Part shown: one piece after another, positions 1 to 10,292 of the stretch | Position numbering within the stretch: position 1 is the first letter of the stretch | Layout of the letters: every line of letters starts with the position of its first letter | Position numbers and translations under genes: made by a program | Assembly: GCA_047967505.1 (NCBI GenBank) | Contig: CM106540.1 | Strand: one strand, 5' to 3' | From: Dipteris shenzhenensis | Taxonomy: Eukaryota > Polypodiophyta > Polypodiopsida > Gleicheniales | DNA length: 64,000 bases | The notes under the pieces: generated by a model | What the model was told of the DNA's origin: nothing | What the model saw: the letters and a program-made list of their open reading frames with translations, nothing else | Databases searched by the model: none

Positions 1-480
1 TCGATCGAGGTCCTTCTCTTTATAAAGAAAATTTTAGGGTTTCACAATACCACGATCATGGTATTTCACACGAACATATCATGCCATGCATACGTGGTTG
101 TCCACTTGCAATACCATGATTGTGGTATTTTTGCCACATATAATCCTTAATGTTTCTCCAAGTAAGGAAATCCTTCCACGTCAAGTCAAGCCACTCGCCA
201 CGTAGGATGCCAAAAACCACGATCGTGGTATTTGCAATGCGATCGTGTCAGTACTTCCACATACCTCGATCGTGGTATGTCAGCTTCTAGCACACTACGC
301 TGAATACCATGTTGGATGCCACATACCTCAATCATGGTATTTGCCACACCTCCATGATCGAGGTATAGGCTCGGTTCGGTTGTTTAGATTGCAAGACCTC
401 GATCGAGGTATAGGCTCGCTTCGGTTATCCACACGTGCCAATTTCATTGGACACAATACCTTGATCGAGGTATTGAACAC
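1..480. repeat. Cluster of near-palindromic CGATCG-centred motifs
   Basis: Nine copies of an 14-18 bp motif of the form ATACC(A/T)CGATCG(A/T)GGTAT, or point variants of it, lie at about 1-12, 47-64, 111-128, 216-229, 261-278, 323-340, 348-366, 396-409 and 456-473. Those at 216-229 (ACCACGATCGTGGT) and 396-409 (ACCTCGATCGAGGT) are perfect palindromes. The spacers differ, so this is not a simple tandem array. No supported gene overlaps it. It may be part of an LTR or a transposon subterminal region cut by the window edge; function is unknown. Confidence 0.75.
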
Positions 481-610
481 CGAAGCAAAACCTTTGTATT
501 TTCACTTGGGGGGTGTCACACTCCCCCGCGGGTGGTCTGGAAGGGGACACGCTTAGCTTGCTACCTCCCTAGGCTGGTTTAGGATAATCACATTAAGTCT
601 AGGCTAGCCT

Positions 611-771
611 AGTAAACTATCCCAAAGCTTAAACACAAACAACCACCGGTTGGTTTAGGCAGCCACTGACATGCATTGTATCAAGAAATGAAACAAGTAA
701 ACTATCCCAAAGCTCAATCACAAGCAACCACTGGGATGGTTTAGGCAACCACTGACATGCGTTGTATCAAG
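611..771 (+). repeat. Tandem duplication of ~75 bp
   Basis: Two direct copies at 611-685 and 696-771 share the start AGTAAACTATCCCAAAGC and the end TTGTATCAAG, with scattered substitutions between them. The period is about 85 bp. The surrounding sequence (484-1744) has no recognisable gene. Confidence 0.7.
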
Positions 772-1744
772 CACATGTGTATGATGTGCTCGTCAAACAT
801 CTTGTATCCCGTCTACTTTCTACAGATATCCTTGTTATTTGTAGAAACTCTCGAGAGATGCACGAAGAGTGGAAGCAATGCCTAATCATCCCAATCCAAG
901 TAGTCTATGGGCTTCAACAAAATGCAAGAAAAGGAGAGACAAGCTAAGTGCAGAAGTCATTGCAATAGTGGTGACATTTTGGCACAAAAATACAAGGTGT
1001 TGGTAGGGTTGTCACTCTATGAGCTTTAGAGTGTAGGCTAAAGCTTGTGAAGACTCGAGAATGGTATTTACCTGAATGGCTTAATGTTGCTTCCTCGAAT
1101 ACTACCACCAATCATGACATCACAGCTCGTTTTCTTTGATTTGATGGCAATGATCGAATGCGTGCATCTGCAACAATTGCTTCCTACTGCTCCTCTACAA
1201 GGAGTCTTCTGTTCCTTGTACCCTGACCAAGCTTTTCAACGTTTCTATCTCACAGCCTCTGTTTGCTTCTCTTGTAATCCATGGCAATCTGCATGTTGCC
1301 ATGGTGACGATCAATGAAAGATGACAATGTCAAACCAAAATAGAGAGAAGTTAGCTGATAAGGCAAGCAAAGAATAGAAGACAACTTACCCAAAAGAAGA
1401 CAATTGTAAACCAAAGTTTGCACAAGGTCACGTTGAGGTGGGTGCGGGTTGTAGGGTATTTGCAGGGCGAGGGCAAGTTGTAGGTACTTGATCTTCCATG
1501 ATTTGATGGGCAAGAGGTGTGAAAATTTAAAATTTGCGAGAGTAGTGAAATTTCAGTCGCCGGTTTTCCTCCCTCCAATGATACACGTCAGCAGAATTGG
1601 ATATCCTAAACAAGTGCAATGTTGGCCTAAAATGCTTGAAAACACAAATAGGCTAAAGGGCACACAATCAGGTTTGGTGCTATGTATTATTAAATGCAAT
1701 GACCTTTGGCATGCTTATGAGCCATATAGAAAGCAAGTGCATGG
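772..1744. other. No gene recognised
   Basis: Only short unsupported reading frames occur here. I see no domain, RNA gene or repeat structure beyond AT-rich intergenic sequence. Confidence 0.5.
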
Positions 1745-2393
1745 AAAAAGAAACAATTCAAAATTGTAAATAGTGTTGGATTTATTAAAATATCTTTTCA
1801 CATGCACAAATTGGACTTTTCCAAACTCCTTCCATTTTAGGGTGAATCTAGATACCAATACCAACAAGTATCAATGTTTTAAGACCACCATGCACTAGTC
1901 CCAATAGTTTGGATCCCAACAATCCGTTTTGATTTTCAACAAATCAAAAAAAAGTTATGGAGCGTGCCCTCAAATGGGTATGCATCACTTTAGCACAACA
2001 TTGGAGGCCCATTAACCCATTCATAATTATCTCATTTAGGTGTGTCCTTAGGTTGAGGAGAAGCTCACTTTGTGTACTTTAGAATGATTACTTGGTTGCA
2101 TGTATGTATAGAATAAAATTTTGATGTTTTTGAATAAATTGCTATATCCTATAGTCTTCAAGATGCATGCTTCACATGCAAGATAGCACTTGTAATGCTT
2201 TAACGATCTCATTCCATATCTGTATTCCATAATTTTTTGCTCTCATGTTCAAGTTTTAATGTATACTACAACTTGAAGACAAAGTTTGCCGAATTCCATT
2301 GAGCACTGCATAAGTTATGGGTCATGCAAGATACCTATATATAGAAAAGTCCCTGAACCTCACAAAAAATGGCTACACCCAAGCAAACAATGA
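1745..2393 (+). repeat. Dispersed ~650 bp repeat, left copy
   Basis: This segment matches the reverse complement of about 14790-15440 along its length. For example, the stretch around 2265-2400 (ACTTGAAGACAAAGTTTGCC through AACAATGACCCA) reappears inverted at 14790-14930. The two copies differ by substitutions and small indels. No coding potential is evident. It may be a solo LTR or another non-coding dispersed repeat; I cannot define terminal motifs. Confidence 0.75.
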
Positions 2394-2428
2394 CCCAGGA
2401 CCGTGAGACCTTTTGAAGACGTTAATAC

Positions 2429-2431
<3 letters not shown>

Positions 2432-2491
<60 letters not shown>

Positions 2492-2508
2492 ACTCACTCA
2501 CTCACTCA
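2432..2508. repeat. (TC)n then (CACT)n microsatellite
   Basis: An uninterrupted TC dinucleotide run of about 55 bp is followed directly by about five CACT units. Confidence 0.95.
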
Positions 2509-2610
2509 TGCAGGGTGAAAGCTTTATGAAACTTTATTTTCACTTGTGACTTTAGTACTCTTGAAATTTTGTGCTGTTTTTGTCAATGGAATATACATCG
2601 TAGCATCATT

Positions 2611-2867
2611 TGACAAAATATGAAGAGGGGAGAGGAGAAGAGTGGAGATGAGGAGAGAGGGCACAGTTAGAGAGCACACCACAAATGACTAACTATATAG
2701 TAGATTTAGTTGAAAAAATAGAATATACACAAACCCATTCAGGGTTATGGTTAGGGGATCTAACCCTTTCCTTTATAGCACTCTATAAGGTTAGTGCTAT
2801 GCACATATGATCACGTGATGGTGCTATGCACACATGATCACATGATGTTGAGCGTGAACTCTCAAAA
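2611..2867 (-). repeat. 3' LTR of Copia-A1
   Basis: This 257 bp direct repeat matches 9216-9472. On the minus strand it starts near TTTTGAGAG (TG lost) and ends in TTTTGTCA. It contains the shared block TAACCCTTTCCTTTATAGC. Confidence 0.92.
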
Positions 2868-2880
2868 CCTTCCCTCAAGA
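2868..2880 (-). promoter_or_regulatory. Polypurine tract of Copia-A1
   Basis: The minus-strand sequence CTTGAGGGAAGG abuts the 3' LTR, as expected for plus-strand priming. A second copy of the same purine block lies about 30 bp further inside. Confidence 0.8.
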
Positions 2881-2955
2881 TCAACATCATGAAGTAGGCC
2901 TTCCCTCAAGATGATGATTCTAGGGAATCGAAGAAGGACTAAGCATTACATTCCA

Positions 2956-5900
2956 TCACACCCATTTAATGGGAATGTCCTTCCTTTGCATCAAACCAAG
3001 AGCTAGTCGGTGTTTCTCGAATAGCTCTTTATCGAGTGGTTTGGTAAAGATGTTTGCAACATTCTCTTTGCTATCACAATGCTGCAGTATGATGTCACCA
3101 AGTAATACTCTTTCTCTGATGAAGTGCTCTCTGACATCAATGTGCTTTGTCCTGGAGTGATATATTGGATTTTTGGCCAATGCTTGAGCCGATTGATTAT
3201 CATAGTATATTGTTGGTGGCTTTGACTCATCAAAGTAATCTACTTCTGACAATAGTCTTCTGAGCCATATAGCCTCACATGCACCTGTAGTGAGGGCTCT
3301 ATATTCTGCTTTAGTTGAAGACAAAGAAACAATTGGCTGTTTGTTTGACAACCATGATATAGCACCTTGACCAAGGAAAAATGCATATCCCTGTGTCGAT
3401 CTCCTGGTCTCATGATCTCCGACATAGTCACTGTCATAGTATCCATGCAACCGTGGATGACCTCCTCTGTATTCTATCCCAAACTATCTTGTACCTCTGA
3501 TGTATCTCAAGACTCTTTTGGCTACATTCCAGTGAGTCTGTTTTGGATTTGCCATAAACTGTGCTAGTGATCAGCTTACTGCATAACAAATATCTGGCCA
3601 TGTGATTGTCAGATATATAAGAGATCTGATGAGCTGCCTGTAGTATCTGTCATTGACTGTAGGCTTTTCTGAATCTTTAGTAAGTTTCAAACTCTGTTCC
3701 ATGGGAGTGGTTGCAATCTTGCAATCTGCCATATGAAACTTCTTTAGGAGACTGTCAACATACTTGAGCTGAAGACTCATGAATGTGCTATCTGAATCTC
3801 TCTAGAACTCAATTCCAAGACAATACTACATAAGTCCAAGATCTTTCATGTCGAACTCTGCAGATAAGTCTTGTTTCAGTTTTTTGATGAAGCTATCCTT
3901 GCTTCCTGTCACAATCAGGTCATCTACGTACAAAAGTGCAATAGTAATGTCTTCCCTTGAACTTTGTAGTAGAGAGTATGATCTGCATTGGATTTCATGT
4001 ATCCCAGATCAGCAAAATACTTGTCGATTCTGCCGTACCAACTTCTAGGTGCTTGTTTTAAGCCATAGAGACTTTTCTTGAGATGGCAAACCTTATTCTC
4101 CTTTCGTGGTTCAACATAACCTACTGGTTGTTGCATGTAGACTTCCTCGTCTAGGTAACCATTGAGAAATGCATTCTTGACATCGAGCTGATACACATTC
4201 CATCTACTGAGTGTCGCTAGTGATATCAAGAACCGTATGGAATCCATCTTTGCTACTGGAGCATAAGTCTCATCATAGTCTTGACCATATTGTTGTGCAA
4301 ATCCTTTTGCCATCTGGATTGTACTTCACTTTGTATACCCATTTGTTTGCTATGGCCTTCTTTCTTGGTGGAAGGTCGTATAATTCCCAAGTTACATTAT
4401 TCTTATACAAAGCATCCATTTTTTCATTCATAGTAGTTTGCCATTCTGGCTTGTCTACTACATCTTTGAAGTACACTGGCTCTTCTGTAGCCATGATGGT
4501 AGTCATAAGAGCATAGTTGGTGGTTTCCACCTAAATTGCTTTGCCTTTCTGAGCATATGTCAATCTGGCTGGAGGTTTGCTTTTCCTAGTAGACTGTCTG
4601 AGCTGCTATGGCTCTACTTGGGGTGTTTCTAGCAATTCTTACTCTTCTTCTTCAACCTATTCTGTAGATGACTGTGAAGTCGATGCTTCTATCTCCTGTC
4701 TAGGTGAGTTTTTCCATTATGATTCCTCATCAAAAATTACATCTCTGGAGATAATGACTTTGCGGGTGATGGGATCATACAATTTGTATACTTTTCTTTC
4801 TTCACTGTAGCCAACCATGATGCATTTGTGTTACTTCGCATCCAATTTCCTGCAATGATCATCATGTATGTGAGCATATGCTATGCAACCAAATATGCAG
4901 AGATGCCCAATGTGTGGCTTTTGTCCAGTGAATTCTTCATAAGGAGTCATACCTTGTATCGGTTTGGTAGCAAGCCGATTAAGCAAATAGTTTGCTGTAT
5001 CTATTGCTTCTACCCAATACTCATTTGGAAGATGCTTTTCACTAAGCATTGCTCTAGCATTTTCTTCTAAAGTCCCATTCTTCCTTTCAGCTCTTGCATT
5101 CTGCTAAGGAGTATCTGCACATGTGAATTGTCTTCATATGCCGTGACTTCTGCAAAAGTTCATGAGTGCTGAAGACATGTATTCACCTCCTCTATCTGAT
5201 CTCATGACCTTGATCTTTCTGCCAATTGGTTTTCTACCATGGCTTTGAATTCTTGAAATCTGGAACACTTTAGATTTCTCTTTCAGAAAGTAGACCCAAC
5301 AATATATGTTGTAGTCATCGATGAAAGTCAAGTAGTAAAGTGAACCATTGATGCTGCGAGTTTCTGGGCATAACCCCATACATCTGTATGTATTAAATCA
5401 AGAATACCTCATGCATGAGAGGTACTTCTAACAAAGTTGGTTCGCTTTTGTTTGCCAAAGCAGCATGCTTCACAAACTTTTCCAAGAAACTATAGCTTCG
5501 GAATCCCAATTGCCATATTCTGATTCCTGAGATCTAACAAGTACTTGAAATTGACATGAACATATCTCTTGTGCCATTTTGCAGATAGTGGCATTTGTTG
5601 CAGTTGAGCTAACATGGCATGCTTATCTGGTATTGTAGCTAGCATTCTGTATAAGCATCCTTCCGTGACACCTTTTGCTACTAGCTAACATCTTTTGGAT
5701 TTATCTTTGATAGTGCATTCATCACTGTCGAAGATGACTTTGTAATTGTGTTCCGTCATTTGACCTACTGACAAAAGGTTCTTGCTGAGCTTCAAAACAT
5801 AGAGCACATCTTTCATTAATCCTTTCGTACTAGTGAAATTGTTCATAGGGATAACACATGTCCCTTGAATTGGATTCAGTGTATTATCTGCTGTGTAGAT

Positions 5901-7247
5901 GACATTTTTCTGTCCTTCTAATGGCTTCATTTCTGTGAACCATTTCTGATGATTTGTCATATGAGATGATGCACTGTTGTCGATGTACCAAGGATCCTAT
6001 TCCACTTGGTGGACTTGATAGCTGTAATCCTCTTTGGGATTGAAATTGGTGTCTAGGTACAGTGTATCAGTCTGATGAAATTTCTCGCTTGCAAGAAACA
6101 TATTTCCATGTTGATTTGCAAAATGACTGTAACTAGAATGTCCACCACGATGATTTCCTCTGCCTCGAGAATTCCCTTGATTACTGCTGGATTGACTGCC
6201 TTGGTTGTACTGCTTCTTGTGGCAATCTCTTTCGTAGTGTCCAAACTTGTGACAGTAGTTGCACTAGATGTTTGACACATTGGTGGATGCATTCCCTCAT
6301 CCTTGGAATCTTCCTCGGTTGAAATGATTTCCTCTTTGCTGATTCTGATGTTGCTGAGGATGATGCTGATGCTGATGCTGATGCTGATGCTGATGCTGAT
6401 GCTGATGATGATGATGATGTTGATGTTGATGCTGACTTTGATTTTGTTGCTGATGATGACCACTTTTCTGATATGATCTACCTTTGCCTTTGCCTTTGCC
6501 TCTACTTCTGTCTGAAGCTGTGAATGCTTGATCATTAGAAGGACATTTACGTGCTTGAATGGCCTGAGTCCTGAGTTCTTCACCAAGTAGAACTGACTGA
6601 AGTACTTCTAGTGTTGGAATTTGCTATTGGATGGCAATACTCTGGACTAGATTCTCGTATCCCTCTCCTAGTCCACTTAGAATGACTTGAACCATTTCTG
6701 CAAGGTTCATAGTCTCTCCTGCTGCTGCAAGTTGATTGTTGTAGTCTTTTATACGGAGTACATAAGCATGACCAATTATTTCACTACTGTTGCGAAAACT
6801 TTGGTTGATCTGGTTTCTCAGGGTGAGAATTCTGGATGTGTTCTTGGACTCGTAGAGAGCTACAAACATATCCCATGCTTCTTTTGATGTCTTGACTATG
6901 TTGAGTTGTCCTAGCATGACATCTTGCACATTCTGCTTGATCAAGTGATAGGCATACTTGTCTTTCTTATCTCATTCTGCCTGAGCTCAGGCAATGGCAG
7001 GATCTGCTACTAGTGTGAAAACTATTTGTGTAGCTGTAGATCCCGTTGCTGGTGTTGTGACAACAGATGGAGTAGAGCTACTTGTGGCTGGATCGGCCAA
7101 TGGTCTAGGTGTAGTAGACCCATCGACATACTCCCATTTGTCCTAAAGCACAAGAATGGTCTCCATTCGATATTTCCATGTACCGTAATTGGAGTCAATG
7201 TCTAACGTAGCAGATGCCTCCAGATTGAGGTTGCTAGTCGTAGACAT
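2956..7247 (-). pseudogene. Copia gag-pol polyprotein, degenerate
   Basis: Reading from ATG at 7247 on the minus strand, the order is gag (7247-6053), zinc knuckle CNYCHKFGHYERDC near 6240, protease near 5990, integrase (about 5460-4830), RT (about 4530-3880) and RNase H to the stop at 2956. The protease active site reads DNS rather than D-S/T-G. Integrase keeps SDRGGEYMS and RT keeps QLDVKNAFLNG and VDDLI. RNase H is the best preserved part, with SLSSTKAEYRAL and KHIDVREHFIRE. At least a dozen in-frame stops or frame breaks separate these blocks. A (TGATGC)n run at 6360-6430 gives a His/Gln repeat in gag. The order gag-PR-INT-RT-RH is diagnostic of Copia. Confidence 0.93.
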
Positions 7248-9203
7248 GGTGCAAGAAATGTACTCAAAAGTGTCGTGAAAATCTTTGTATGAATCAACTG
7301 CAAATACACTAACTATGCCAAGTGAAATCTTTGTACCATCGGTGAAGATAGAACTGCAATATATAAAATCTGATCTGTAATACAAGGCTTGTGGCAATGA
7401 TGCCGGGAATAGCCAAGAGGCTTTACAAGGCTGAAATGATGTGCATGATGCCGTGAAATAGCCAAATAGGCTTTACAATGGTGGCATGTGTGTGTGAAAT
7501 CAAATTTTGTCTGCCCACTGAAACAATCTGCAATGCCTCTGAACTCTAAAGTCTACTCAGTGAACTGATGAACATAAGGTAATGTAAGGTAATGTAATGA
7601 TGTGAAACTGTATGTGAGCATATGGACTAACTCCGAGTAGGTACTAGTCGGGAATTTTAAGCATGGCTTAGATGGGCAACTTGGGGAAATTCAAAGTGTC
7701 CCCTCTATGGCGATCTAGTCTACTCTGATCTAGATCTAAACCAACCATCGATCGATGAAAGAACAACAAATAATTCCTTTTCTTTTATTATTTTTAAGTG
7801 CTACGTCAGATGCATCGATGTAGAGGCAAATGTGCATGAAGGAAGTGGTTTTGTCGGCGAGGCTAAAATGTGAGTGGAACTTGTGCCAAAATGTGCGTAT
7901 GATGTGACGAGCATGTAGAGCACAAAAAAACGAGCGACTTTCCTTTTTGGAGCGCCCTCAAATTCTTCCTGGATCAAGAGATATGACTTGATCTAAGTGG
8001 AGGGGCAAAAGGCGTGCAAATGTGCTCAATGATGATGTGTCACTGTGAGTCACATGAAGTGATGATGTGGCACTGTGCCTAGTAAGAGGTATGCCTATGA
8101 AGCCCTGTGCTGAGGTGGTAGGAGTGGTCACATGCAGTGACTATAGAGCACTGTGTGTGCCTACACAGGTCAGTGCTGACTGGACAACTGAGGTAGCACT
8201 GCTGAGGTGGCACAAATGCTGATGTCAGCAAGGTGACATGACAGATAATGTGGCACTGATGACATGGCCTGATGATGTGGTAGGATGACGTGTTTGTGTT
8301 GACATGGCACAGGTGATGTGGTTGATGACGTGACCTGCTGAGCTGGCAAGGGTGATGTGGCAGCCTCATGGGGCTATTGACATGTCAGATAAGGCTGACA
8401 TGGCTACCACCATGGCAAATGATGTGGTAGATAGGATGAGGGTTGATGATGTCTGCTAGAGCCGTCTGCTAGGTGATAGAGTTGGCAGTTCATGGGTTGA
8501 TTGGAGACGTTTCGTTGGTGGAGAAAGTTGTAGACCATGCATTGGAGAGGCGTTTGAGCTGTTGTAGGAGGTGACTGCTGGCCGAGTTGTTGATGACTAG
8601 TAATGGTGAGGAGTTGTTAGCGTTGCAGAAGGGCTGTGCACTGCTCTTAATGTAGAGGCTTGGAGCGATGAGTCGCTGGCATGGAGGGCCTTGTCAACAT
8701 AGTTACTGTGGGAGATCTGACTGCGTAGGAGGCTGCTGTCAGCTAGTCCAAAGATAGTTCGAAAGAGCTCGTTTGGGAGAGACTCGTTGAGGAGGCATGG
8801 ATAGAGGATCCGTATGAGCTGTAGCAGGTCATTGGATGGGTAGTTGCTTGAGCCTTAGCTTGTTGGAGGCATGGAGGCATGAGTCGGCCAGTTGATGAAG
8901 CCAGTCAATGCAATGTTTCTAAGATCTCACTCAAGAACTCTGACAAATGGAAATCACTCGAGAAGGAAATATATCTCACACACTTAATGAATGAACGGAA
9001 TTCTTAGACATGCAATGGATGTTCTCTCAACGAAAGAGAACGCAAATCTCTCACAAACTCTCGAAGGAGATGAATGGAAATATCTCACCAAATGGACGTA
9101 AATTTTCTATCACTCAACGGAAGTGAAAGGACTCTCAATCTCACACACTCTCTGTCTCTCTCATAAGAAGGATGGATGGCACCTCAACGGAAGGCAGAAC
9201 CAT
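7248..9203 (-). other. Untranslated leader of Copia-A1 with degenerate repeats
   Basis: The stretch between the primer site and gag has no open coding region. At 8030-8460 it holds many copies of a short degenerate motif, TGATGTGGCA or TGACRTGGC on the plus strand. Copia-A2 retains only the part of this leader next to the primer site (38190-38880), so it looks like family leader rather than a gene. Confidence 0.65.
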
Positions 9204-9215
9204 GCTCTGATACCA
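9204..9215 (-). promoter_or_regulatory. Primer binding site of Copia-A1
   Basis: The minus strand reads TGGTATCAGAGC immediately inside the 5' LTR. This is the usual complement of the initiator tRNA-Met 3' end used by plant Copia elements. Confidence 0.93.
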
Positions 9216-9472
9216 TGAAAAAATATGAAGAGGGGAGAGGAGAAGAGTGGAGATGAGGAGAGAGGACACAGCTAGAGAGCACACCACAAATGACTAATTG
9301 TACACTAGATTTAGTTGAAAAAATAGAATATATACAAACCCATTTAGGGTTAGGGTTAGGGGATCTAACCCTTTCCTTTATAGCACTCTATAAGGTTAGT
9401 GCTATGCACGTATGATCACGTGATGGTGCTATGCACACATGATCACATGATGTTGAGTGTGAACTCTCAACA
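9216..9472 (-). repeat. 5' LTR of Copia-A1
   Basis: On the minus strand this 257 bp repeat starts TGTTGAGAG and ends TTTTTTCA directly before the primer site. It matches 2611-2867 and the A2 LTRs at 37948 and 41756. Confidence 0.92.
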
Positions 9473-9477
9473 CATTT

Positions 9478-10175
9478 AACCCAAGTTACACGATGATTAA
9501 ATAACTACTTAATTTGGTGCTTGGATGAGGTTTGCAATTTTTTTGAAGTTTGAGGAGCCATTAGGAGCTACAATCGGAATAAATTAAGCATTTAAATCTC
9601 ATTTAAAAGCACAAATAGCAATTTTTGAACACATGCATTTAAGTGAAGATTTGTTTCAAGAGCATGTGTTCACAAAGTGGGATGGCACATTGATTGTATA
9701 CATGAGTGTGAGTTCATATGAGGAAAGGACCACCCAATTCAGAACAATCATTGTCATGACATTTGATCGTATACCTGTATTTGTTAAAATTAAGTTGAAA
9801 ACTAAAGCTAGTGAACACATGTATTAGGATATTTTGCAAGGCATTTCGAAAACACTTGGACACAATTTTTTCCCTAAGTTAGCTAACATCTAGCAAGAAG
9901 GAAATCAAAGTTTGCCTTTCCACTTTCCAAATTTGCCTATGACAACACATGAACAAGTTGTGTAAAGCATTCTTCAATGTTGAGAGAAGTTGGCAAACGC
10001 TTTACGATATTATATTGAAAATAGCCCATCCTGAATGAACGGCGACCATTACTATCTCCTTCGTTTCCACATTTCCTAAAACCTTACAAGAAGATTAAGA
10101 GTACAATCTCCCCAAGTTCTAATGAAGCATATGAAGTTAGAACGAATCAGCAGTAATTCAGTAAACATGGAGGGT
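9478..10175. other. No gene recognised
   Basis: This is AT-rich sequence between Copia-A1 and the coiled-coil gene. It contains a 64-residue open frame (9633-9827) without recognisable features. Part of it may be the 3' UTR of the gene on the minus strand. Confidence 0.45.
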
Positions 10176-10292
10176 GTAAAATCTGCAAGATTATCCGACT
10201 TTCTTTGGAAGGGTGTACAGATAGCTGCTTATCATCGACCGTTAGGGGAGATGGGTCTATTGAGAATGAGTACAGACGATTTGGAAGGCTAA
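10176..10292 (+). pseudogene. Small LINE RT C-terminal fragment
   Basis: A 38-codon frame contains SDFLWKG followed by a PLGEMGLLRM-type segment. This resembles the FLW..G....W..v..pk..GGLG region downstream of plant LINE reverse transcriptases. It is too short for certainty, and it overlaps the last codons of the opposite-strand gene. Confidence 0.4.

Larger units (their letters stand above)
2611..9472 (-). mobile_element. Copia LTR retrotransposon, family A copy 1 (A1), decayed
   Basis: This is a complete minus-strand Copia structure. Two LTRs of 257 bp each (2611-2867 and 9216-9472) flank a tRNA-Met-type primer site, a ~2 kb leader, a gag-pol region and a polypurine tract. The LTRs differ at several sites and the coding region has many stops and frame breaks, so the element is old and inactive. 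A second copy of the same family lies at 37948-42012 on the plus strand. The flanks share CATT (2607-2610 and 9473-9476), but a clean 5-bp target duplication is not seen. Confidence 0.93.

Noticed and set aside
2611-9472. Telomere-related TTAGGG signal (GGGTTAGGGTTAGGG) inside the LTR at 9356-9375
   Set aside because: It is a short TTAGGG-like stretch within an LTR, shared by diverged LTR copies, not a telomeric array.
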